Assembly (NCBI RefSeq): GCF_000420305.1
Contig: NZ_ATUR01000006.1
Coordinates: 1-64,000, forward strand
DNA: 64,000 nucleotides
Direction: 5' to 3'
From: Novosphingopyxis baekryungensis DSM 16222
Lineage (GTDB): Bacteria > Pseudomonadota > Alphaproteobacteria > Sphingomonadales > Sphingomonadaceae
How positions within the stretch are numbered: position 1 is the first letter of the stretch; the number at the start of each line of letters is the position of its first letter. Positions 16,586-25,300 of the stretch are shown one piece after another. Below the pieces are notes generated by a model that worked only from the letters and a program-made list of their open reading frames with translations, was not told where the DNA came from and made no database searches. Made by a program: the position numbers and the translations under genes.

Positions 16586-16783
16586 GTGCGCGAAAGGTTC
16601 ATGCGTAGGGAAGGATAATGCCGATCTTCCCGTTCGGAAAATATTGGCGTCAGGCGAAGCCGCGCTGTTTTGCCACTATGGCCATCCAGCCACGTAAAAT
16701 CAGCTCAAACCCTTCGACAAGTCTCGGCACAGACATTCCTCCAGCGCGAATGCGCTAGGCCTGGATATCCGACGGGCAGAGGT
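16586..16783. other. Intergenic stretch with a possible degenerate repeat
   Basis: This 198-bp spacer separates the sodB terminator from the end of yciB. It holds no gene. Around 16698-16725 the sequence CTCAAACCCTTCGACAAG resembles, on the other strand, the dispersed repeat common in sphingomonad genomes that reads like GAGCTTGTCGAAGGG; a small hairpin AGCGC-GAAT-GCGCT follows at about 16743-16756. The repeat call is from memory and uncertain. Confidence 0.3.
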
Positions 16784-17446
16784 TCAGCCCTGCGGCGGCA
16801 CGTCGATGGCGGCTTCGCTTTCATCATCGGCGGCCAGCCCATGCTTCATCAGCATCGGCACGTTGGCGAGCGCGAAAACGAACGTCAACGCGGTGACGCC
16901 CCAGACTTTCAGCGTCAGCCAAGTATCGAAGTCGAACAGCGCGATGATAGCCTCATTGGCAATGGCCAGGGCGGCGAAGAAGATGGCCCAGTTGCGCGAC
17001 AGTTTCATCCATCCTTCGTGCGACAGGCCCTCGAAGGCATATTCCAGCAGATAGCGGATCGCCGGCTTGCCGCGCAGCAGGCCGATGAAGATGGTGATCG
17101 CGAACAGCGCATAAATGCCGGTGGGCTTGTGCTGGATGAAGCTGGGATCGCCGAAATAGATGGTCAGCCCGCCAAAGCCGAGCACCAGCACCGCCGATAG
17201 CCACAGCATCGGCGAGATCTTGCCGAGCAGCCATCGGGACAGGATCAGCGCCACCACGATCGCGCCCATGAAAATCGCCGTGCCATAGATCGCGGCGGAG
17301 ACCGGGTTTTCGCCCGGATCGAAAAACTTATAGGCGATGAAGAACAGCAGCAGCGGCCCGAAATCGAGCGCGAAACTGAGGCCGCCATGCTTTTTGCGGG
17401 GCTGCGCCGCAGCGGTGGCTGCGGCAGGGGTGTTGGCGTCGCTCAT
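16784..17446 (-). CDS. yciB: Inner-membrane protein YciB (septation protein A family)
   Basis: The 220-residue protein has five to six transmembrane helices and matches the YciB/IspZ family: ALDFGPLLLFFIAYKF at the first helix, KPTGIYALFAITIFIGLL, and SRNWAIFFAALAIANE. YciB is linked to envelope integrity and septum formation, but its biochemical activity is unknown. An added 20-residue Ala/Lys-rich cytoplasmic lead precedes the first helix. Its start overlaps the ftsY stop by 4 bases. Confidence 0.9.
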   Translation of the reverse strand: MSDANTPAAATAAAQPRKKHGGLSFALDFGPLLLFFIAYKFFDPGENPVSAAIYGTAIFMGAIVVALILSRWLLGKISPMLWLSAVLVLGFGGLTIYFGDPSFIQHKPTGIYALFAITIFIGLLRGKPAIRYLLEYAFEGLSHEGWMKLSRNWAIFFAALAIANEAIIALFDFDTWLTLKVWGVTALTFVFALANVPMLMKHGLAADDESEAAIDVPPQG

Positions 17447-18372
17447 TGCGTGTCTCCGGCAATCGCGGCGGCAAGCTCGTCGGGATCGAAAGGCTTCAGA
17501 TCGTCGATGGTCTCGCCCACGCCGATGGCATGGATGGGCAGGCCCTGGCTCTTGGCCGCCGCCACCAGCACGCCGCCGCGCGCGGTGCCATCCAGCTTGG
17601 TCATGACCAGGCCGGTGACATGCGCCACTTCCTTGAACGTCTCGATCTGGTTGATCGCATTCTGTCCGGTCGTGGCGTCGAGCACCAGCACCACATTATG
17701 CGGGGAGGCGGGGTTGAGACGGCCCAGAACGCGGCGGATCTTGGCCAACTCGTCCATCAGCTCGCGCTTGTTCTGCAGGCGGCCCGCCGTGTCCACGATC
17801 AGCACGTCGATGCCCGTGGCGGTGGCTTCCTTGACGGCGTCGTAAACGATACCAGCCGCGTCGCCGCCTTCCTTGCCGCTGATGATCGGCACGCCGATGC
17901 GGTCCGCCCAGACCTTGAGCTGGCCGATGGCGGCGGCGCGAAACGTATCGCCCGCGGCCAGCATCACGCCATAGTCCTGCTCGACGAAATTATGCGCCAG
18001 CTTGGCGATGGTGGTGGTCTTGCCCGATCCGTTGACGCCGATGACGAGGATTACCTGCGGGCGGGGAAAGGCTTCGATCTCCAGCGGTTTTGCGGCGGGG
18101 CGCAGGATGGCCGCGATCTCCCGCTCGACGACCTGCATCACCGCATATTCGGTCACGCCGCCCTCGAAGCGTTCGGCGGCCAGCTTGTCGCGAATCTGCG
18201 CGGCAGTTTCGGGGCCGAGATCGGACATGATCAGTGCGTCCTCGATTTGATCCAGATCGGCTTCCTCCAGACGGCCCGCGCCAACGATGCCGGCCAGATT
18301 GCCGGTCAGCCGTTGGCTGGTGTCTTTCAGCCCGCCGAACAGCTTGTCGCGCCAGCTCGGTTTGCTGCTCAT
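17443..18372 (-). CDS. ftsY: Signal recognition particle receptor FtsY
   Basis: FtsY docks ribosome-SRP complexes at the membrane and, with Ffh, hydrolyses GTP. The 309 residues contain the short NG form: N domain (1-95) with no long acidic A domain, then G1 GVNGSGKTTTIAKL, the DTAGR motif, TKLDGTARGG and the closing GVGETIDDLKPF. ATGA overlaps tie it to mtaB upstream and yciB downstream. The partner gene ffh lies about 4 kb away on the other strand. Confidence 0.95.
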   Translation of the reverse strand: MSSKPSWRDKLFGGLKDTSQRLTGNLAGIVGAGRLEEADLDQIEDALIMSDLGPETAAQIRDKLAAERFEGGVTEYAVMQVVEREIAAILRPAAKPLEIEAFPRPQVILVIGVNGSGKTTTIAKLAHNFVEQDYGVMLAAGDTFRAAAIGQLKVWADRIGVPIISGKEGGDAAGIVYDAVKEATATGIDVLIVDTAGRLQNKRELMDELAKIRRVLGRLNPASPHNVVLVLDATTGQNAINQIETFKEVAHVTGLVMTKLDGTARGGVLVAAAKSQGLPIHAIGVGETIDDLKPFDPDELAAAIAGDTQ

Positions 18373-19697
18373 GGGGTGTCTCCGATCAGGATAGTGTTTT
18401 CGATGGCGGCGATACGCAGCGGAACGATGGCACCGACGGGATAGGGGCCGCCATCACCGTCGCACCGGCGGGGGACGGAATCGTCCGCCCCATCCTCGTG
18501 CGATCCGACAGCCCGGCCTTTGCCGGAAGGACGAGAAAGGGTGGGCAGGCGGACCTTGGCGAAATTGGGCGCATGGCCGTGGCCGCCATGTTCCACCAGG
18601 ATTGGCTGGACCGATCCGATCAGCGATCGCTGCCAGGCGTCATGCCGTGCGGTCACGGCGTCGCGCAGCATTTTGGCGCGGGCCTTGATGGTGCGGCCAT
18701 GGACCTGCGGCATGCGCGCGGCGGGCGTGCCGGTGCGCGCGGAATAGGGGAAGATATGGCCGTGGACGATATCGCATTCTTCCACGATCTTGAGACTGTT
18801 TGCGAACATCGCGTCGCTTTCCGTTGGAAAACCGGCAATGATATCCGCGCCGATGGCGATGTCCGGGCGCGCCGCTTTCAGCCGCTGCACCAGATCGATC
18901 GCCTGTGCCCGGCTGTGCCGCCGCTTCATCCGCTTCAGGATCATGTCGTCGCCCGCCTGCAGCGACAGATGGATATGTGGCATCACGCGCTCATGCTGCG
19001 TGATCAGATCGAACAGGCGGTCGTCCACCTCGATCCCGTCGAGGGAGGACAGGCGCAGCCGGGGCAAATCGGGCACGGCGCGCAGGATGCGCTCGACCAG
19101 GCTGCCGAGCCGCGGACTGCCGGGCAGGTCCGCGCCATAGCTGGTCACGTCCACGCCGGTTAGCACGATTTCGCGGAAGCCTTCACCCACCAGCGCCTTG
19201 GCGCGCTCGACCACGGCGCCCGCAGGCACCGAGCGGCTGTTGCCGCGGCCGAAGGGGATGATGCAAAAGGTACAGCGATGATCGCAGCCATTCTGCACTT
19301 CCAGAAAGGCACGGGCGCGGTCGGAAAAGCTGCTGGCGAGATGCGGCGCAGTCTCACGCACCTGCATGATGTCCGACACGCGGATTTTCGCCTCGTCCGG
19401 CGCAGGCGCATATAGCGCGGCGTCCGCCTTTTCGCCATTGCCGATCACGCGCGCCACTTCGGGCATGGCGGCGAAGCGTTCCGGCTCCACCTGCGCGGCG
19501 CACCCGGTCACCACGATGCGCGCACCGGGCCGCCGCTTATGGGCTTGGCGGATCAGCTGGCGCGTGCGGCGCACGGCTTCGTTGGTCACCGCGCAGCTGT
19601 TCACCACGATCAGATCGTCGCGCGGGCCCAGCGCCGCGGCAATCGCATCGCTTTCGGCGATGTTGAGGCGGCAGCCGAGCGAAATGGTCTCGGTCAT
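18369..19697 (-). CDS. mtaB: tRNA t6A37 methylthiotransferase MtaB, with an inserted repeat
   Basis: MtaB converts t6A37 to ms2t6A in ANN-reading tRNAs. The 442 residues show the N-terminal UPF0004 domain with its cysteines (LGCRLN, VNSCAVTNEA, VTGCAAQ), the radical-SAM motif CDHRCTFCIIPFGRG, and a TRAM-like end. The start at 19697 overlaps the dapF stop (ATGA). Odd: between KVRLP and GAIVPLRI near the C-terminus, a linker that is normally under ten residues is replaced by about 38 residues rich in Arg, Gly, Ser and Asp. The DNA there (about 18430-18540) is palindromic and looks like a REP-type repeat read in frame. Confidence 0.9.
   Translation of the reverse strand: MTETISLGCRLNIAESDAIAAALGPRDDLIVVNSCAVTNEAVRRTRQLIRQAHKRRPGARIVVTGCAAQVEPERFAAMPEVARVIGNGEKADAALYAPAPDEAKIRVSDIMQVRETAPHLASSFSDRARAFLEVQNGCDHRCTFCIIPFGRGNSRSVPAGAVVERAKALVGEGFREIVLTGVDVTSYGADLPGSPRLGSLVERILRAVPDLPRLRLSSLDGIEVDDRLFDLITQHERVMPHIHLSLQAGDDMILKRMKRRHSRAQAIDLVQRLKAARPDIAIGADIIAGFPTESDAMFANSLKIVEECDIVHGHIFPYSARTGTPAARMPQVHGRTIKARAKMLRDAVTARHDAWQRSLIGSVQPILVEHGGHGHAPNFAKVRLPTLSRPSGKGRAVGSHEDGADDSVPRRCDGDGGPYPVGAIVPLRIAAIENTILIGDTP
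18430..18540 (-). repeat. REP-like palindromic element inside mtaB
   Basis: The stretch contains two short perfect hairpins, GGACG-gaat-CGTCC (18473-18486) and CCGGC-cttt-GCCGG (18513-18526). The second is enclosed by CTCGT (18495-18499) and ACGAG (18531-18535). In a third frame the DNA would read VLPAKAGL, a peptide signature often produced by palindromic extragenic repeats. It stays in frame with mtaB and adds about 30 residues to the TRAM-like region. No other copy was found in this window by eye. Confidence 0.5.
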
Positions 19698-20500
19698 CCG
19701 AAGCGGTTCCAGTCCGTCCGGCCTTCGAACACATAGGTGGCCGGGCCGGTCATCCGGACGGCTTCCCCTTCGGTCCAGGCGATGGTCAGCACGCCGCCGG
19801 GCAGGTGCACCGCCACCGGGCTGCGTGCCAGGCCCTTGCGGATGGCCGCCACCGCCGTGGCGCAGGCGCCCGATCCGCAGGCCAGCGTCAGCCCTGCGCC
19901 GCGTTCCCACACCCGCAGGTCCAGGCCGCCATCGTCCCTGGTCGCAGCCACATTGACGTTCACCCGCTCGGGAAAGAGCGCGTCATGCTCGATCTGCGGA
20001 CCGAGCGTTTCCAGATCGATCGCCTGCACGTCGTCTACGAAGAACACCGCATGCGGATTGCCGACATTGACCGCCATCGGTCGTTCCAGCGCGCCATGGC
20101 CGATCGGCATGTCCGTTGGGTCGACGGCATAGGCCAGCGGGATCGCTTCCCAATCGAAATGCGGCTGCCCCATCGCCACTTCGGGCAGATCGTCTGCGCG
20201 GCCTTCCAATATTCCGGCGACCGTCTCTATCCGCACATGCCGCCCGATCAGCGCCACGACGCAGCGCGTGGCATTGCCGCAGGCCTGCGCATCGCTGCCG
20301 TCGGCATTGACGATGCGCATGCTCAGGTCCGCTATAGACGAGGGCGAGAGGATGATCAGCTGGTCGCAGCCGATGCCATGCTTGCGGTCCGCAATGGCGG
20401 CGGCCTGCGCCGGGGAGGGCGCAAAGGCTTCCTCGCGCGCATCGACGATCACGAAGTCGTTGCCGAGCCCGTGCATCTTGTGAAAACGGCCATTGTGCAT
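19694..20500 (-). CDS. dapF: Diaminopimelate epimerase
   Basis: DapF interconverts LL- and meso-diaminopimelate for peptidoglycan and lysine synthesis. The 268 residues carry both catalytic cysteines in their expected motifs, NADGSDAQACGNATRC and LACGSGACATAVA, and the N-terminal KMHGLGNDFVIVD. It is the first gene of the overlapping dapF-mtaB-ftsY-yciB chain. Confidence 0.96.
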   Translation of the reverse strand: MHNGRFHKMHGLGNDFVIVDAREEAFAPSPAQAAAIADRKHGIGCDQLIILSPSSIADLSMRIVNADGSDAQACGNATRCVVALIGRHVRIETVAGILEGRADDLPEVAMGQPHFDWEAIPLAYAVDPTDMPIGHGALERPMAVNVGNPHAVFFVDDVQAIDLETLGPQIEHDALFPERVNVNVAATRDDGGLDLRVWERGAGLTLACGSGACATAVAAIRKGLARSPVAVHLPGGVLTIAWTEGEAVRMTGPATYVFEGRTDWNRFG

Positions 20501-20556
20501 GCGCCGCGCTTTAGGATCGCTTGCCGGTCAAGTCCAGCCGTAGCGGGGGCAGCCGG

Positions 20557-22200
20557 TCAGCCGAAGGCCCGTCGCCATGGTGACTGATCGTCATGGTGCC
20601 GGTGTCCGGCGGTTTCGCGCTGCGCATCGGTGATGATCGGCATGCCGTTCTGTGCCAGCAGCGCGCGTGCGCCCAGCAAGTCCGTCGGATGCCCGAAATG
20701 ATAGCCCTGACCGCGATGGCAGCCCATGGCGCGAATGGTCTCGGCCACCTCGGCATGCTCGATGCCTTCCGCCGTCACCGGAAGACCCAGGCTGCTGCCC
20801 AGGCCGATGATGGCTTTCACGATGGCTTCGCTGTCGTTCTTCTCCTCGAGAGAGAGAATGAAACTCTTGTCGATCTTGATCCGGTCGAACGGCAGCGCGC
20901 GCAAATGGGCGAGCGAGCTGTAGCCGGTGCCGAAATCGTCGAGCACGACGCTGATGCCCTGATTTTTCAGGCTGCTGATGGTCTCCTGTGCCAGCGTGAG
21001 ATTTTCGAACAGCGAACTTTCCGTGATCTCGATTTCCAGACGGTGGGCGGGAAAGCCCGTCTCGGTGAGCAGCTTGACGATCTTCTGCGCCAGCCAGGGA
21101 TCGCGCAGCTGGATCGGCGAGATATTGACCGCAAGCGACAGATGCGCCGGCCATTGGCGCACCTCCATGAACGCCTGTTCCATGACCGATATCGATAGAG
21201 ACTCGATCAGCGCCGTATCTTCGGCGATGCCGATGAAGCTGTCCGGTGAGACCAGCAGGCCATCGTGCATCCAGCGGGCCAGCATCTCGAAACCGATGAT
21301 CTCGCCGCTGGCCAGATCGACCTGCGGTTCGAAATGGGGCAGGAACTCGCCCAGCGGAATGCCGCGGCGCATCGCCAGTTCCACCTCGTTGCGGGACAAC
21401 AGCGCCGCCTCCATCTCAGGATCGAACCAGGCATAGCGGTTCTTGCCCAGTCGTTTGGCAGCATACATCGCGATGTCCGCGCGGCGCATGACCAGCTCCA
21501 CGCTCTCCGCGCCGGTCTCGCTGACGCTGATGCCGACGGATGTGGTCAGATCGAATTCCAGGCGGTCCTGCGGTGTCGGCTGCGAGACGGCTTCTACCAT
21601 CCGCGCGGCAATATCGTCGACGGCGTTGGCCTGGTCCGGATCGAACAGAAAAACGCAGCCGAATTCGTCTCCACCGAGCCGCGCGACAATGGCCTCTGCA
21701 GGCGCGACGGAGAGCATGCGTGCGGCAACGCGGCACATCACGTCATCGCCTGCCGCATGCCCGTAAAGATCGTTGATCCGTTTGAAATCGTCCAGATCGA
21801 GCATCAGGAAAGCAATCTGGCAGTGCTGTTTGCGCGCCGCCATGAACAGCTCGGCCGTCCCCTCCGTCACCGCGCGGCGGTTTTTCAGGCCCGTCAGCGG
21901 GTCGGTCACGGCCAGCTCGGTCGCACGGTTTTCGGCGGCGATCCGTTCTGCCATCTCCACCGTCATTTCGCGGTAGCGGCGCCATCCGAAAATGATGAGC
22001 GCAATATTCAGCAGAAGCGCGGACACCATGACGTTATCGGCCTCGCCGATATTGTCGACATGCTGAACGATATCCGACAGCACGGAGCCGCTGGTGCCGA
22101 TGAACAGGATGAGCGCGGCCACCATGATCCCGCCGGTCACCACATCGCGGCCAGCCCCGTTCCGATGTCCGTTCTTGCGCATGTGCACGCGATCCTGCAT
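20557..22200 (-). CDS. Membrane-bound GGDEF/EAL cyclic-di-GMP regulator
   Basis: The 547 residues start with two transmembrane helices (about 24-44 and 57-73) and no extracytoplasmic sensor of any size. A GGDEF domain follows (about 96-255) with an intact RLGGDEFG active site, then an EAL domain (about 270-520) in which the signature reads EML (GFEMLARW) but DDFGTGYSSL and the other catalytic segments remain. Both diguanylate cyclase and phosphodiesterase activity are possible; which dominates cannot be told. It precedes dapF by 56 bp on the same strand but is unlikely to be functionally tied to it. Confidence 0.88.
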   Translation of the reverse strand: MQDRVHMRKNGHRNGAGRDVVTGGIMVAALILFIGTSGSVLSDIVQHVDNIGEADNVMVSALLLNIALIIFGWRRYREMTVEMAERIAAENRATELAVTDPLTGLKNRRAVTEGTAELFMAARKQHCQIAFLMLDLDDFKRINDLYGHAAGDDVMCRVAARMLSVAPAEAIVARLGGDEFGCVFLFDPDQANAVDDIAARMVEAVSQPTPQDRLEFDLTTSVGISVSETGAESVELVMRRADIAMYAAKRLGKNRYAWFDPEMEAALLSRNEVELAMRRGIPLGEFLPHFEPQVDLASGEIIGFEMLARWMHDGLLVSPDSFIGIAEDTALIESLSISVMEQAFMEVRQWPAHLSLAVNISPIQLRDPWLAQKIVKLLTETGFPAHRLEIEITESSLFENLTLAQETISSLKNQGISVVLDDFGTGYSSLAHLRALPFDRIKIDKSFILSLEEKNDSEAIVKAIIGLGSSLGLPVTAEGIEHAEVAETIRAMGCHRGQGYHFGHPTDLLGARALLAQNGMPIITDAQRETAGHRHHDDQSPWRRAFG

Positions 22201-22263
22201 CGCTCGACCTCTCCTAATCAGTCGCCGGTTTTGCAGAAAAGTGGAAATTTAGGGTTAATATTT

Positions 22264-22295
22264 GGCGTGCGGCCATGGCATCTGGCCGGCACGCC
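22264..22295 (+). other. Strong hairpin upstream of ffh
   Basis: GGCGTGC (22264-22270) pairs with GCACGCC (22289-22295), extended by GGCC/GGCC with one bulged G, giving an 11-bp stem and a 9-nt loop. No T run follows, so it is not a standard terminator for either direction. It sits midway between the divergent ends of the GGDEF/EAL gene and ffh. Confidence 0.4.
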
Positions 22296-22408
22296 TTGGC
22301 CCTTGCCAATTGCCTGACCGGGCTGTAATGAAGCGATGCTATCGCGGACCCGCACGGGTTCGTTTCAAGCTATCTGGTTGCAACGCAATCACGCTGGTCG
22401 GCGAGTCT

Positions 22409-22427
22409 TCGCCCACCGGCGATTTTT
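22409..22427 (+). promoter_or_regulatory. Attenuator-like hairpin in the ffh leader
   Basis: TCGCC-CACC-GGCGA is a small perfect hairpin directly followed by TTTTT, 35 bases before the ffh start codon. Its form is that of a weak intrinsic terminator inside a leader. It may reduce read-through into ffh, or may be chance. Confidence 0.3.
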
Positions 22428-22461
22428 GCGTTTATCGCCAGGCGAAAGGTTTTTGAAGACT

Positions 22462-23922
22462 ATGTTCGAGAAGCTGAGCGACAGGCTTTCCGGTACGTTC
22501 GACCGGCTGAAGGGCCGGGGCGCGTTGTCCGAAGCCGATGTGCGCGCGGCTTTGCGCGAAGTACGGATCGCGCTGCTGGAGGCGGATGTCGCGCTTCCCG
22601 TGGTGCGCGAATTCGTCGAGTCCATCACCGAGGAAGCGATCGGCCAGTCGGTGCTGCGCTCGGTTACGCCGGGCCAGCAGGTGGTCAAGATCGTCAATGA
22701 CGGTCTGGTGCGCATGCTGGGGTCCGAAGCATCGGATCTCGAGCTGGCGGTGTCTCCGCCGGCGGTGATCATGATGGTCGGCCTGCAGGGCTCGGGCAAG
22801 ACGACGACCACGGCCAAGATCGCCAAGCGGTTGAAGGAAAAGGACCGCAAGAAGGTCCTCATGGCATCGCTCGACGTCAATCGTCCGGCGGCGCAGGAAC
22901 AGTTGGCCACGCTGGGCACCCAGGTGGATGTCGCCACCCTGCCGATCGTGGCGGGGCAACAACCGGTCGATATCGCCAAGCGCGCGCTGCAGTCCGCAAA
23001 GCTGCAGGGCTATGATGTCCTGATGCTCGATACGGCAGGGCGCCTGCACGTCGATCAGCAATTGATGGACGAGATGCGGGCCGTGTCCGATACGGCGCAG
23101 CCGGCCGAGACGCTTCTCGTGGTCGATGCGCTGACGGGGCAGGACGCCGTCAATGTTGCGCAGAGCTTTACCAGCCAGGTGCCATTGACCGGCGTGGTGC
23201 TGACCCGGATGGATGGCGATGCGCGCGGCGGCGCGGCGCTGTCGATGCGCGCTGTTACAGGACGGCCCATCAAGTTTGTCGGTACCGGCGAAAAGGCCGA
23301 TGCGCTGGAGCAGTTCCACCCGGAACGCGTGGCGGGCCGTATTCTCGGCATGGGCGATGTCGTCGGGCTGGTCGAGCGGGCAGCAGCATCGGTCGAGGCG
23401 GACGAGGCCGAGGCGCTGGCCAAGAAAATGGCCAAGGGCGAGTTCGATCTGGACGATCTGCGCGCCCAGCTGCGCCAGATGACCAAGATGGGCGGCATCG
23501 GCGCGCTGGCGGGCATGATCCCCGGCATGAAGAAAGCCAAGCAGGCGATGGCCGCCAGCGGGGCGGACGACAAGATGCTGGTGCATCTCGATGCGATCAT
23601 CGGATCGATGACGCGCGAGGAGCGCAAGAAACCCGGCCTGATGAATGCCAAGCGCAAGCGCCGCGTGGCCATCGGCTCCGGCACCACGGTGCAGGAGGTC
23701 AACAAGCTTCTGAAGATGCACCAGGAAATGGCGCGCGCGATGAAGAAGATTCGCAAGATGGGCGGGCTCAAGGGTCTGGCCGCGATGTTCGGCAAGTCCG
23801 GCGGCGACATGGGTGACATGATGGGCGCGCTCGGCGGGCCCGGCGCTGGCGGCATGCCGGGACTGGGCAGCGGTGGCCTGCCGCCGGAACTGGCCAATAT
23901 GATGAACAAGAAACGCAAGTAA
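22462..23922 (+). CDS. ffh: Signal recognition particle protein Ffh
   Basis: Ffh binds signal sequences as they leave the ribosome and, with the SRP RNA and FtsY, targets membrane proteins. The 486 residues show N, G and M domains: G1 GLQGSGKT (107-114), [19 protein letters not shown], and from about residue 330 the Met-rich M domain, with the RNA-binding [13 protein letters not shown] helix near the end and a Gly/Met-rich tail. The MFEKLSDRL start at 22462 is conserved; the frame is open further upstream without family resemblance. rpsP follows after 49 bp. Confidence 0.96.
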   Translation: MFEKLSDRLSGTFDRLKGRGALSEADVRAALREVRIALLEADVALPVVREFVESITEEAIGQSVLRSVTPGQQVVKIVNDGLVRMLGSEASDLELAVSPPAVIMMVGLQGSGKTTTTAKIAKRLKEKDRKKVLMASLDVNRPAAQEQLATLGTQVDVATLPIVAGQQPVDIAKRALQSAKLQGYDVLMLDTAGRLHVDQQLMDEMRAVSDTAQPAETLLVVDALTGQDAVNVAQSFTSQVPLTGVVLTRMDGDARGGAALSMRAVTGRPIKFVGTGEKADALEQFHPERVAGRILGMGDVVGLVERAAASVEADEAEALAKKMAKGEFDLDDLRAQLRQMTKMGGIGALAGMIPGMKKAKQAMAASGADDKMLVHLDAIIGSMTREERKKPGLMNAKRKRRVAIGSGTTVQEVNKLLKMHQEMARAMKKIRKMGGLKGLAAMFGKSGGDMGDMMGALGGPGAGGMPGLGSGGLPPELANMMNKKRK

Positions 23923-23971
23923 CACTATCAAACAAACCGAACAACTTACTGAAAAGACAAGGAATTATATT

Positions 23972-24436
23972 ATGGCAGTAGCAATGCGTCTTTCGCGCGG
24001 TGGCTCCAAGAAGCGCCCTTATTATAAGATCGTCGTGGCCGACTCGCGCGCCGCACGCGATGGCAAGTTCATCGAGCGCATCGGCAGCTACAACCCGCTG
24101 CTTCCCAAGGACAGTGATGAGCGCGTGAAGCTCGACGTCGAGCGCGCGAAGCACTGGATCGCCGCCGGTGCGCAGCCATCCGATCGCGTGCTGCGCTTCC
24201 TGGACGCCGCCGGTGTTGTCGAGCGCAAGGCGCGCAACAACCCGAACAAGGCCAAGCCGGGCGAAAAGGCCACCGAGCGCGCCGAAGAGCGGGCCGAAAA
24301 GGAAGCTGCTGCCAAGGAAGCGGCTGAAGAAGCCAAGAACGCACCGACTGAGGAAGCCGCCGCTGAGGAAACCACCGAGGAAGTGGTGGCCGAAAAGGTG
24401 GAAGACGCGACGACCGAAGAAAAGAGCGAAGGCTGA
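23972..24436 (+). CDS. rpsP: 30S ribosomal protein S16 with a long acidic tail
   Basis: The first 85-90 residues are a normal S16 ([25 protein letters not shown], later IGSYNPL). The protein then continues with about 60 residues almost entirely of Glu, Ala, Lys and Thr, probably a charged helix, for 154 residues in all. Extended S16 tails are common in alphaproteobacteria, but this one is long. The ribosome site AAGGA lies nine bases before the ATG. It is probably co-transcribed with ffh and is followed by a terminator. Confidence 0.95.
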   Translation: MAVAMRLSRGGSKKRPYYKIVVADSRAARDGKFIERIGSYNPLLPKDSDERVKLDVERAKHWIAAGAQPSDRVLRFLDAAGVVERKARNNPNKAKPGEKATERAEERAEKEAAAKEAAEEAKNAPTEEAAAEETTEEVVAEKVEDATTEEKSEG

Positions 24437-24442
24437 TCATAT

Positions 24443-24475
24443 CGGCCCCTTCCATATCTGGGAGGGGCCGTTTTT
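24443..24475 (+). terminator. Rho-independent terminator after rpsP
   Basis: CGGCCCCT (24443-24450) pairs perfectly with AGGGGCCG (24463-24470), with a 12-nt loop and TTTTT following. It lies just after rpsP and before rimM, so it could reduce the amount of downstream message relative to S16. Confidence 0.85.
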
Positions 24476-24574
24476 CCGGGGCAGCGCTGTCTCTTGGCGG
24501 CTTGAGCAGTCGCCCGCGTTCGCATCGCTGTCTCGACCTGGAGACAAGGCCAGAACAACAGGGACCATAGCATC

Positions 24575-25090
24575 ATGACTCCCGACAAACCCGTCACCCT
24601 GGCCGTCATCATCGGTGCGCATGGCATAGCCGGTGAGCTGCGGCTCAAGCTGTTTACCGAGGATGTTGCCAGCCTGAAGCGCCACAAGAGCTTCAATGGC
24701 GGCACGCTGACGCTATCGTCCGTGCGCGCCAACAAGGGCGGAGCCATCGCGCGTATCGCCGAGGTGGTTGACCGCAACGGGGCGGAAGCGCTGCGCGGGA
24801 CCGAACTCACCGTGCCCCGTTCCGCGCTGCCGGCGCTGGCCGAGGGCGAATATTATCATGTCGATCTGATCGGGCGCGGCTGTGTCACGCCGGACGGCGC
24901 GGCCATCGGCACTGTCCTCGCCGTGCATGATTATGGCGCGGGCGATATCGTGGAGATCGACCTGATCGCCGGCAAGACCCTGATGGTGCCCGTCGCCGAC
25001 ACGCAGGAGCAGGGCGAGCAGTTGGCCATCCCCGCCCATTGGATGGACGACGACAGCTCCGCTTCATCCGATCAAGAGGACTCCGCATGA
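24575..25090 (+). CDS. rimM: Ribosome maturation factor RimM
   Basis: RimM binds S19 and helps fold the 3' domain of 16S rRNA in the 30S head. The 171 residues contain the N-terminal barrel (LAVIIGAHGIAGELRLKLFTED) and the PRC-barrel part (GEYYHVDLIGRGCVT, VEIDLIAGKTLMVPV). The last codons overlap the start of a small lipoprotein gene by ATGA. Confidence 0.95.
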   Translation: MTPDKPVTLAVIIGAHGIAGELRLKLFTEDVASLKRHKSFNGGTLTLSSVRANKGGAIARIAEVVDRNGAEALRGTELTVPRSALPALAEGEYYHVDLIGRGCVTPDGAAIGTVLAVHDYGAGDIVEIDLIAGKTLMVPVADTQEQGEQLAIPAHWMDDDSSASSDQEDSA

Positions 25091-25281
25091 TCCGTTTCCC
25101 AATATGCCGCGCTGCGCTGACCGCGATGTCGCTGCTGAGCCTAGCGGCCTGCTCCGCCGAGGTCGGCACCGCGGATCAATCCGCCGTCGTCGATGAAGAC
25201 GGCACGGTGGCCACGCCGCAAAGCGGTTCGGCGGACCCGCTGACGCAGCCCGAAACGGACAGCCCCTCCACCGCCGAATAG
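25087..25281 (+). CDS. Small lipoprotein between rimM and trmD
   Basis: The 64-residue product has a short signal peptide ([19 protein letters not shown]) ending in a lipobox LAAC, so it should be lipidated at Cys23. The mature part is about 40 residues, acidic and without predicted structure. The start at 25087 overlaps the rimM stop (ATGA), so it is coupled to rimM; trmD starts 19 bp after its stop. I do not recognise the family. Its place inside a translation operon is unusual. Confidence 0.7.
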   Translation: MIRFPICRAALTAMSLLSLAACSAEVGTADQSAVVDEDGTVATPQSGSADPLTQPETDSPSTAE

Positions 25282-25300
25282 GCCGGGCAGGGCAGAACCC

